Below, one piece after another: positions 54,883 to 64,000 of a stretch of 64,000 bases of DNA. The stretch spans positions 62,001 through 126,000 of the forward strand of contig BCIG01000034.1 in assembly GCA_001599915.1 (NCBI GenBank). Direction: 5' to 3'. Origin of the DNA: Symbiotaphrina buchneri. Lineage: Eukaryota > Ascomycota > Symbiotaphrinales > Symbiotaphrinaceae. Position 1 is the first letter of the stretch, and the number at the start of each line of letters is the position of its first letter. The notes beneath the pieces are model-generated. The model saw nothing but the letters and a program-made list of their open reading frames with translations. It made no database searches and had not been told where the DNA came from. Both the position numbers and the translations under genes were made by a program.

Positions 54883-57292
54883 CTACAACTTCGCCCTTCC
54901 CCCCTCAATCTCCCGCCAGGCCTCATGGTCTAGGGGTTTATACACGACGCCATCAAGCCAGAACAGCGCTTTTGCCTCTGCGGGTGGAATCTTCGTCGGA
55001 GCCCAGGGCAGCTTCTTCAGCTCTTCTTTTGACTGTTTGAATGTCGCGCCGGTCGTCATGCTATACGTCGTGAAAGAGAGGAGTTAGATGGGTTATGAAG
55101 GATAGAAAGAAGGAAAGGGATGGGAAGAGGGATAGGGAGTGGAATAGGAACAGGGATTGCGGAGGGATAGTATTGGGGAAGACAGTGACAGAGACAGGGA
55201 CAGAGCCGGCAAGAGGCTTAGAGATAGGGAAGGATAAGCAACGTACTCAGCTTTAAACCGCACCAACCGCGGCATGGCGTACGAAGGCACGCCTTTGGCT
55301 TTCATGGTCGGATGGAGCGCGCTGATGAACGCGGCCCGCGCCGCGTCCGTGTCCTCCACCAGCGTGATCACGCATGCGCCGGCTTGCCCGTCGTACCTGT
55401 GTGCGGAGGGGGATGGTTAGTAAGGTGGAGATTGGGAGTCTGCTGTATTGATATTCGGGGGGAAAGAGAAAGGGCAGAGGAGGGGGCAAGAGAGAGGGAA
55501 AAAACTGAGGGAGGAGGAGGAAGAAGGAAGAAGAGATAGTGGAGGAAGGGGGGAGGTCGAGGCAGCAAAACTCACCCGGGCAGCTTAACACCAAAAACCA
55601 CCGCATCCCTCACGCCCTCCATGCGGCCCAGGACATCCCTAACCTCACCCGCTGACACATTCTCGCCCTTCCATCTAAACGTATCGCCCGTGCGATCCAC
55701 AAACGCAATCCAGCCATCCCTATCCCTAACCAACAAATCCCCCGTACGCTGCCACAGATCCCCCTTCTCAAACACGCCGCGGAGGAGCTTCTTCTCCGTC
55801 GCCTCCACATCGCCATAATAATCAATCATCGTCGCGCGATTCCTCACCCGCCCAATCGCCTCACCGGGCTCCTCGGTCCGCGCCAGCGCGCAGAACCCCG
55901 TCTTGGCGTCCCGCCACGGCTGCTGCGTCGCCGCATCGTATCGCACCAGCAGCGTGTCTTTCTCGAGAAGTCGCCGCAAGGGCCCCGCGAACCCCACTTT
56001 GCCCGCGCCCCAGACGCCCACGCCGTGGTTGTCGTACTTCGCGATTCCCTCCGTCGACCGGTAGTACTCGCGGATCTCGGGGATGTTGAAGCGCGCCTTG
56101 AAGGCCTCCCAGATCTCGCCGCGCAGGCCATTGCCCTGGGCCACGCGCGCGCTGTGGGCTCGGTCATACCGGCTGGGTGGGGTGGCGAGAAGGTACCGGC
56201 AGAGCTCGCCGACGTAGATAATCCGCGTGGCGCGCGAGGCGGCGACGTCCCGGAAGAAGTTTGAGGCACTGAACCGGCGCGCGAAGCAGAAGCATCCGCT
56301 TGTGCCGAGCGAGTAGCAGAGTCCCGTGAAGAAGCACGTTCCGTGGAAGAGTGGCAGCGCGGCGTAGAAGCGTGGCGGCAGGTATTTAGATGGGTTGCGC
56401 ACGTCGGTGCTGGTGGGCGTGCTGACGACTAAGAGCAGCATGGTGGTCACGCGGCAGGCTTTGGGGAACCCCGTCGTGCCGGACGTGTACATCAGCAGCG
56501 CGGTGTCGGCAGGTGTGATTTTCGGGAGAGCCCGCGGTTTGGGCAGCAGGGGGAGAGAGCTGGCGTCGATGTAGGTCAGGATGTCGGTTGATGGCGTGGG
56601 AGCGAGGGAGTCGAAGGATCCGAGGTTCAGGATCAGTTGGTGGAAGGGTGGATTGGTTCGTGGTGCGATCTGCTGTGCAAAGGGTGCCAGGTCGGGTGTT
56701 GAGACGAGGAGTTTCGTGCCGGCGAGCTTGACGCAGTGGATGAGCGTAGCATCTACCATGCATATCAGCCATCATCATCACCCAACAACAACCCGCCCGC
56801 TCATCACCAGAACAGAACAGCAGAAGCAGCGAAGCAATCAAACACAGAAAGAACCTCACCTCTCAACGCCGCATTCAACAACGCCGGGACCGCGCCCAAC
56901 TTGCTCAACCCCAGCACCACCATAACCATCTCGGGCGAATTCGTCATGAACACCGCGACCGTATCGCGGTGGCCCACGCCCCGCGCCGCAAACATCTCCG
57001 CCAGCCGGTCCGCCTCCGCCCGCACCTGCGCCCACGTCCAGCTGCGGCCCTCGAACCACACGGCGTCTCGCTGCTGCTCGGCCATCACCATCATTTGATA
57101 CAGGCTCAGGTGGTCGCCTAGTGCTTGCATGCGCTGCCCGAGTCGCTTGCTGAATGACCGCTCGTCCAGTGTGAGCCGTAGGTCGGCGCCGATTCCGAGG
57201 GAGGCGTTCGTGTACATCCCCAGTGCGGTTGCGGCGGCGGCGCCCAAAGCGGCGGTCGTGGGGCTGAGAGCGGCTGCCGTGAGCGAGGCCAT
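54883..57292 (-). CDS. FAT1: FAT1-type very-long-chain acyl-CoA synthetase / fatty acid transporter
   Basis: ATP-dependent activation of long or very long chain fatty acids, coupled to uptake, at ER, lipid droplet, peroxisome or plasma membrane. Exons 57292-56860, 56752-55576, 55396-55247 and 55060-54883 give 645 residues. N-terminal Ala-rich membrane helix; AMP-binding motif MYTSGTTGFPKA; FATP/VLACS motif from RFNIPEIREYYRSTEG; ATP/CoA segments TGDLLVRDRDGWIAFVDRTG and FRWKGENVSAGEV; C-terminal DGVVYKPLDHEAW. GC and codon use are high, like its neighbours on both sides. Introns 2 and 3 (179 and 186 bp) are about three times longer than usual here and strongly pyrimidine-rich on the coding strand. 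Confidence 0.93.
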
Positions 57293-57985
57293 GATGTAGC
57301 TGCGGCTGCTGGCCCCTGGCCTGCTTGGTCTGTGTGTGAGGAGATGAAAAGAGTGACTGGTGGTGGTGAGCAGGGAGAGCGCTTGGATTGGAGATATGAG
57401 AAAAGAATCAGATTGGAGTACATGTAGTACTTCGTAGGAGTACTGGCCTGGTCCAGGTAGCTCTTTCCCCCACACGACCGACGTTTCTCTTTCCCTCGGT
57501 CAAACCCCAAACCCCACCGGCAGGGGCGAAAGGGAGAAGGGAGCGCAGTGGGTCAAGCTAGAAGCTAAAGGGGGAAAGGCTGTGCATTATTATTGGCACT
57601 CGCGGGGTTCGGCAAATCGCCCCGGCTAGAAAAGACACCGCCAAAAACACCAGGCACGCAGGCATGAAGAGGTACAATAGTAATAACTCGTGAAGGGACA
57701 ATGATGCTGAGGATGATGACAATTAAAGGCGGTAATGTAGACTCAGTTCTCCAAGATTGATGGCCATGGGCTGTATGTAGGAGTATGGAGGCGCTCAATG
57801 ACCGGCCCTGATAGCTACGCTACCTCGAACAGACTGCGGAAGGGGTCATGTGGGGCCAATTCACGAGATATGGCTATGCTTCATACAAAGGCCTCGAACG
57901 TCATAGAAGTCAATCATGATAGGATGTAAAAAGCCTCCTGCCCGTTATTCATTTGCTATCCTATAACTCCAGACCCTCCCACCAA
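57293..57985. other. Spacer between FAT1 and the 2OG oxygenase gene
   Basis: Promoter side of FAT1 and 3' side of the oxygenase gene; no gene or repeat seen. Confidence 0.35.
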
Positions 57986-59159
57986 TCACTGACCATACAC
58001 CACGCCCTTCCCGGCGGCCCCAGCCAACTCCGCCTCTCTAACCCTCCTACTCTCCGCCGCCTCATAATTCCTCCTCATGGCCTGGAGGATAAACTCCTCA
58101 CCAGTAAGAGCCGGATACTTCCCGGCGGCACCCTTAATAACCGTCCCCTTACTCGCCTGATTAAAATACGCCAGACTCAACCTAGGCCCCTGATATTCCC
58201 CGACCTTCGGCGTTCTCACACGATGGAAATTACTCTTGAACCGATCATCGCTGATATACATCAACATATCTCCAATATTGCACACAATGGCCCCCAGCTC
58301 CGGTTCCACGGGGTACCACTGATCCCCCCAGCCAAAACTGCTATGCGCCTCGCGCCCAGGACACACTTCCAGCCCGCCCTCGCCGGGGCGCTGGAAGAGC
58401 AGTGTCAGTACGTCGAAGTCCGTGTGTGCGCCGGCGCGCCAGTAGTTATCCGGGAAGCTCTGGCCCGTGATATCGTGGTAGTGCAGGCAGCGTAGGACCG
58501 TGTTGCAGTCGTCGCGCGAGACGTCGTGCGCGGCGTCGAAGAAGTCGTGCGGGAGGCCCAGGGCGTCGGCGAAGCAGGACATGATTTGGAGGGAAATGGA
58601 TTGGCAGGCTTGCATGTATGATAAAGCGGTGGATTTGAAGCCGGCGACGTCGCTGTCGGACGGCCATTTTCCTGCCATGGCGGACCCGAATTGCAGCTGG
58701 ATGGATTCTTTGAGGTCCGCGGTGCCCGTCGATGGCCGGATCTGTGCTTGTTTTTCCCACCCGACGTTCTTGAGTTTCTCGAAGGCGTTGCGCGCTTTGA
58801 TCGCTGCCGTGCGAACCAAATATCAGCCATGCATCCCTTGAATCATCCCTTGAAGCTGAACAAAAGTTGGACAGAAAGACAGACGAAGAGCCAAAGAACG
58901 ACAGCAGCAACTTACAGTCATCCAACGCAAAGTACTTCTCGCTCAGCGCAAACATCTCCAGGATCCGCTCCACGGAGAGGCCATGGTCGACGATGATGAA
59001 GAACCCGACTGTCTCCGCGGCCTGCACTAGCTGCGCCGTGATCTCCTCCCGTCGCTTCTCGAAGTCCCGCAGGGAGATCCGCGGGAATACTTTGCTGGAG
59101 GGGCCTGTTGCCGGAGCGGAGCTGGCCGCCGATGGGGGCTCTTCGGCGTGGGGTGCCAT
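57986..59159 (-). CDS. 2-oxoglutarate/Fe(II)-dependent dioxygenase (isopenicillin N synthase-like)
   Basis: Non-haem iron oxygenase; substrate not predictable. Exons 59159-58916 and 58803-57986 (intron 58804-58915) give 353 residues, the usual size. N-terminal DIOX_N region: FPRISLRDFEKRREEITAQL, then VGFFIIVDHGLS. Iron ligands: HTDFD (His and Asp) and FHRVRTP (His); 2-oxoglutarate-binding Arg in PRLSLAYF. LVQAAETVGFFIIVDHG and a C-terminal YPALTGEEFILQAMRRNYE fit fungal 2OG oxygenases of primary or accessory metabolism. No other biosynthetic genes are adjacent, so it does not belong to an obvious cluster. Confidence 0.92.
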
Positions 59160-59725
59160 TGTGGGTTTATATCGAGTCCTCAGAAGAGATTGAGATTGGA
59201 GGTTGGTGATGGATGAATGGACTGTACGGTTCGAAAAAAGGCGAAAGTCGATGGTTGTATAGAATAAGAAGTGCAGAGCTGTGGCGAAGAGTGTCTGCCT
59301 ATGGTTTCGACGATGTCTTATCTCTCTGCACTACACCACGATTTGGGGGTTGCGATAGAGCGGGCTTAGACCGCCAAGGCGACCGCGCCGAAACGCGACA
59401 CAACCATTACCCAATAAGATCATCAAAGATATTCATCTTTCAAACAAAAGGATGCGATGATCCGTTTTCCAGTATGCTTTTTATTTCCGACTCGTCTTCT
59501 CATATATGAACATCCGATCTGCTCTCTAGAGAGCATATCTCGTATCTAGACATTAGCATGCCAGCACACTAAATAAGCTGCAGCCCCCAATCCCACACGC
59601 AAGCGCCATGTTGGTCGCTCAAATACCTGTGAGCAAATAGCATCTTCTACCAAGATCGAAATCTTCAACGCCACTGTATTATGCGAAAGAACCAGCACTT
59701 GTCCAAATCCTGCGTTTTCAAAGAC
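59160..59725. other. Spacer between the 2OG oxygenase and glucanase genes
   Basis: 566 bp holding the oxygenase promoter and the glucanase 3' end. No gene seen. Confidence 0.35.
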
Positions 59726-62700
59726 TCAACTATCCGCCAACATCGCCGCCACAATCCCTCCCCAGCTGCCGGGGTTCCAATTGACTGTACACAGCACTGT
59801 ATCACGCACCACACACATCAGTACTCATTCTTCCCATTCCTCAAAATCATGGAAACAGGAAACTCAAAAGAAACTCACCTTGACCCTCATTAACCAGCAT
59901 ATTCAACACCGCCCTCGTATTGAGATTAAACCACCACAACCCCGTCGCGTCGCCCGAGACCTGCACCGCGTTCGTCTGGCAGTTCTCCGTCGCGCTACAC
60001 ACGCTCGAGTCGCCCGCGTTGAAGAACGTCCAGAACGCCGAGCCGTAGATAAAGATATTGCTGCCGCCGTTGATGAGCTCGAACCACGCCATCCGGCACT
60101 CGGCGTCTGACGCGCCGCAGTTGCTGAAATCCGGGTCCGAGTACGTGGCTGTGTTGGGCCTGTGCCGAGAAGCGGGAGGTTAGTGATGGGTAGGAAGAGG
60201 GGAAGGGCGATGGGGGGAACGTACGTCCACGGCGCGGGCGCGAGGTCGGCGCTTCCGTTGCCTTGCCAGTAGGGCGTCTCGCACTGCTGCATGCCGATGT
60301 AGACGTTTTGCGCGTTGACGAGGTTATATTGATAGAGCGTGTTGTGCTCAAAGGCGGTTCCGACCAGCCATGTTGCCACGGTGGATTCGATGAGTGCGCC
60401 GCGGCCGGTGGCGATGTTCTCGGTGTTCAGCCCGTCTAGATCATGGTCAGCTGTCCAGCCCCACATATCTGCGTATCGAGAGATCAGACACAGTCTCCAG
60501 GCACATGGGGTGAGGAGAGGGTGTACGTTACCTTCGATGTACGCCGAGCTTCCCTGCGTCAAGTGCAGCATCATGAAAGCAGCCATACATTGACTTGGAT
60601 CTCCTCCGCAGCCCGTCTCTACCTTGGATCCCGCTGCACCTCCGACTCGGAAATGAGAATTCCAGATGCCAACATCACCGGGGGCGTTGCCTGCCATGTT
60701 CACTTCTAGAAGAATGCATCCCGGCAAGATGTCCGCTACAGTGAACAGCATGTCTTGGATTTGTGCCACACCGACGTCTCCAGCAAGGCCCACTTTGACG
60801 GCTGGAATTGGGGAAGAAGGATTCTTGAAGGCGGAGCCGCTGGCGGAAATGGCAGACCAGGCTTCGCCTACGATGCGGGAACCGGGTGGAATGATGATCG
60901 TTGAGGTGATGATGTATGTGCCGGCAGGGAAGAACGTGATTTGGTTATCAGCGTTCTGCGCGAGGATAGCGTTGACGTTGGCTGTATCATCCTGGTCATC
61001 AGTTAGCAAGACAGTTTCACCGTCATCCATACAACAAATTCGGGGAGTAGCCTACCGTTTGCCCGTCTCCGTATACGGGAAGCCCAGGCACGGTTTTGAT
61101 ATTGACAACCTGGGCCACGCTATACTGCTGGTAAGTGGGCGGAGCCATGGTAAAGTAATCGCCGTCATTAAGCAATGCTGCCGGTCGGCTTGTCGTGTAT
61201 GTTGTCCCAGACTGGAAGGCCCCGGTTATACCGCCCCCGGGGACATATGCGTTACCGTAGACCCATGTGTCAGTGACACTGCCTGTCAAGATGGCATTGC
61301 CTGACGATGACACGGTGGTCCAAACATTGTTGACCGACAGATTCTCAATGACTATGGAGTGATCTCCGTAGCCGGTGGCTTCTGTGCTGATCACGTTACC
61401 CACCAACGTGGCTGTCGAATCGAGTAGAACAAGACTTCCAGCGCCGGAGCTGGTGGCTAGGAAAGCAGATCAGCCACTGATCAGAGAGAAGTCTAGGAAT
61501 ACGAACCGTCAATACCAGTCCCGCAGCTGGTGAATGTAAGATCTTGAAAGACGCAGTCGGCACAGAAAGTTATATGGATCCCGACATTGCACCCATTGAA
61601 GGTAGACGATTTGATAATGTACTGTTCGTTATCCATATCGATACCGTACTGACCGCCGTTGAAATGAAGATCACCCATCATGGTTCCTGACCCGAACTCA
61701 GGCATGGCGATTCCCACGTGGGAAGAATAAGCAGGCATATTAAAGACGCAGTTCGTAAGCTGAGTTGCTTGTGAGACAGACCTGCTATATCATCAGCAAG
61801 ATGCCTCAAAGCAGATAAACCGGGAATAAGTGAGCTCGAGTCACTAACCAGTCAATGAGAGTAAATGAAGTACTGGTGCTGACAGAATTAGAATCAAAGA
61901 CCATATTCTTGATGGCGATGTAGAAGTTGTTGTCCCCCGGTTGAGTTGGATCTTTCGCATAAACAAGGAAGTTGCCATTAAAGTTCGCCGATGCTTTGAA
62001 CGTGGGTGGGTTCAGCGGGTCGCCCATAAGGACCGTGTCAAGATATAGTTGGATGGGACTGTCAAGGATATATGTCCCCTGAGGCACATACACCACGGCA
62101 GGAGCCCCAGTGGTACCATATCCACCTCCTCCCGATCCTCGATTTGCGCCATTGATACCCGCTGTGATGTATATATTAGCCTCAGAATAATTTTGGTGAT
62201 TCCAGCTGTGCCTACCATTTATTGCATTTTGGATAGCGGGCGCATCATTCGTGCTCCCGTCTCCAGCAGCGCCAAAGTCTGTCTTGACGTTCCGGAAGAC
62301 AGTCCAATCGGCGCCATCCGCGATGAAAGGCGAAATGCCATTGTGGGTGATGGCCTCGTACCAGAACGTTGATGGATTGTCCGGTGCCAGAGCGTTTTGG
62401 CTCAACTCAAAGTTCGCATGGCCCGAGATCGTCGCGTTGGAGCTTCTGGTACTGTTCGAAGGAGTCGCTGGATGTACGCTTCCATTCCCTCGCGTGAGAG
62501 GCAAACCACTGCAAAGGTTAATTACCAAGGGCCAATACCCCAATATAGCCGGAGAGAACTTACTTTTGGTCGGGGACGAAGTTCGCCTGCTGTGCTGGTT
62601 TGTAGGTGTAAGTTGGATACAAAGAAGTCGACGCTTTGCTGGCCGAGGCATTAGGAAGACTAGAAGAAGCAGCACGAGGCAAGGCAAAAACAAGGAGAGA

Positions 62701-62742
62701 CTGGCTCGTAAGGAGTGAAAGAATATATAGCGCGAACAACAT
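59726..62742 (-). CDS. Secreted exo-beta-1,3-glucanase of GH55 type (pectate-lyase-like fold)
   Basis: Hydrolyses beta-1,3-glucan (laminarin, cell-wall glucan) from the non-reducing end. Nine exons: 62742-62564, 62508-62216, 62161-61849, 61781-61507, 61456-61056, 60991-60532, 60468-60225, 60159-59879, 59796-59726; all GT-AG, all in phase, 838 residues. Signal peptide MLFALYILSLLTSQSLLVFA. Two tandem beta-helix domains: the first starts FRNVKTDFGAAGDGSTNDAP and has VYVPQGTYILDSPIQLYLDT; the second starts after GDGQTDDTANVNAILAQN with FFPAGTYIITSTIIIPPG. Family hallmarks are WGWTADHDLDG and YWQGNGSADLAPAPW. The C-terminus WNPGSWGGIVAAMLADS lies in a 23-codon final exon. The duplicated N- and C-terminal helices and overall length match GH55. 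Eight introns make it the most intron-rich gene here. Confidence 0.92.
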
Positions 62743-64000
62743 CTTGAAGGAGTGACTGGCGAAGTGAAGAACGTAGAAGGTCTTGCTGCGAAAGCAACAA
62801 CTGGCAACAGAGTTAAAATCGCCCTGCGACACACCTTGAGCAAAAATGGGGTTCAAGCGGTGTGAAGCACCTATAAGACAGTGTCCTGCACGGCTCAGAT
62901 AGGAAGGATAAAGGAATGGACGTCAGCTATGGCTTAGCTGTCTCACATGGCCATGTCAGGGTTGCTTCTCTTGCATGGTGTGGAGAGAATGTGTGCCACG
63001 ATTGTATGAGCTTCAATGCCGGATCCTGCCGGTAGATCTTTACTGGTTCACGGGAGATAAGGGGCCACCAAGATATATAATTGCAGGGGCCCCAGTTAGA
63101 TCTGTCATGGCCGGAAAGGGCGCATGACCAGGGGGCAACGGAACGGGCATTCACCGGTTTCCTATGACCGCTTCATTGGGAAATGCAGCGATCAAGTGGT
63201 TGTGGGACACTGGGACCTGCATTGAGCGCCCTAAGCTCCCATGACTGGCCCGCATGCCCTGGGCACTTGATCTGCTGCGGAGATTGCGCAGGGCTGGTGC
63301 GACCCGAGACGTCGTGTTTCGCCAATCATTCGGGAGCCAATCAATGCCAAGCTTTCCTTTCTGGGATGCACATGCTCAAACAGGAGTCTCGTTTAGGGAC
63401 AGGCTGCAGAAACCGTCGAAAAGCGGGTCCCGTGGCCGTGACTGAGCATCATGGATTTTGTGAAATATCCATAGGTGGCTGAGTCAAGCTTTCGAGGTTT
63501 TGATGTAGTATTCCTCGACGCGTATTGTTTCCATGATCCTTTCTTCGCATCGATACAATTGGAATACAACAGTGCAGCAGTGTTCTTGATGGAGAGATAC
63601 GTCAGGGCAGGCTCCCTTACGGACGGGAGGTATGTGTGCCATGGAATTCACCTCACCTACCTACACGTAACACTCGTGACCTTACCACTGCTGAGGGTTC
63701 GAGACACGTTGCGGCTGGTTATTTAATGCTTTCGCTCACCTTTCCAATCACTATCCGCAGTTTCCACATCCTATAAAAATCTCTGAAAAGCGTGATTGGG
63801 AGTTGAATAGTCTGGATTACTATGGCTTCTGATGTAAAATGTCCATCATTGATAGGGGTTTTCATAGGGTGTCCTGGCCTCACGAGGTCACGCCCCGAAC
63901 TTTTTGCCCTCTCTAAATGACCTTTGCCTCTGATGATATTCGCTCCCAACTTCTACTTATTTATTTTGATTTTTTTTCCTTTAGAAACTCAGGTGTACAA
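62743..64000. other. Upstream region of the glucanase gene to the window end
   Basis: 1.26 kb. A TATA-like sequence (ATTATATATC on the minus strand, about 63070-63079) lies 330 bp before the glucanase ATG. Open frames at 63183-63482 and 63475-63726 show no domain. No other gene seen. Confidence 0.4.

Noticed and set aside
57986-62742. Secondary-metabolite cluster around the 2OG oxygenase
   Set aside because: Neighbours are a fatty acid activator and a glucanase; no core synthase or transporter is present.

Overview
The window is nuclear chromosomal DNA of a filamentous ascomycete (Pezizomycotina). Evidence for this is the many short GT-AG introns (about 45-70 bp, with CTAAC/CTGAC-type branch points), Pezizomycotina-style orthologues (DUG2, EMP65/TAPT1, SWF1, CTR86/ataxin-10, a GMPPA-like pyrophosphorylase, a class III old yellow enzyme), a hydrophobin and a secreted GH55-type glucanase. 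Species cannot be fixed from sequence alone. Exon joins below were chosen by reading phase, splice signals and protein-family continuity; no alignment was run.

Layout. 1-2.6 kb: 3' part of DUG2 (+). 2.6-8.1 kb: gene-free stretch with two unusual repeat arrays, one of intron-like modules (4.2-4.8 kb) and one of about 200-bp units (5.4-6.2 kb). 8.2-9.5 kb: OYE-type ene-reductase (+). 10.4-13.7 kb: long disordered repeat protein with a Cys cluster (-). 14.2-17.2 kb: EMP65/TAPT1 (-). 18.2-19.7 kb: GMPPA-like (-). 21.2-24.1 kb: dynamin-like GTPase with a SUMO-interaction/NLS-like insert (+). 24.5-26.5 kb: cytosolic lysyl-tRNA synthetase (+). 26.8-28.4 kb: COX15 (-). 29.0-31.7 kb: BTB protein (+). 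32.3-33.7 kb: SWF1-like DHHC palmitoyltransferase (+). 34.1-36.9 kb: CTR86/ataxin-10 (+). 37.2-38.0 kb: RING-H2 ligase (-). 38.6 and 39.1-39.6 kb: two small hypothetical genes. 41.4-43.5 kb: fungal multi-pass membrane protein whose second exon does not keep frame.

44.4-49.3 kb is a gene graveyard: a decayed SNF2-family helicase holding an internal 209-bp tandem duplication and interrupted by the start of a J-domain gene, then a decayed GIY-YIG-like gene. At 49.8-50.0 kb there is a tRNA-like Pol III unit followed by two hairpins and a T-run, and a second tRNA-like fold. After this the window returns to active genes: hydrophobin (51.2 kb, +), a membrane protein (52.3-53.7 kb, -), a FAT1-type acyl-CoA synthetase (54.9-57.3 kb, -), an isopenicillin-N-synthase-like 2OG-Fe(II) oxygenase (58.0-59.2 kb, -) and a GH55-type exo-beta-1,3-glucanase (59.7-62.7 kb, -).

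Most genes are unrelated housekeeping loci (glutathione turnover, protein glycosylation precursors, translation, haem A synthesis, palmitoylation, ER folding) and I see no biosynthetic cluster. The most unusual material is non-genic: the intron-mimicking array, the 200-bp array, the SNF2/J-domain mosaic and the tRNA-like structured element. No intact transposon, LTR element, CRISPR array or canonical tRNA gene was seen.
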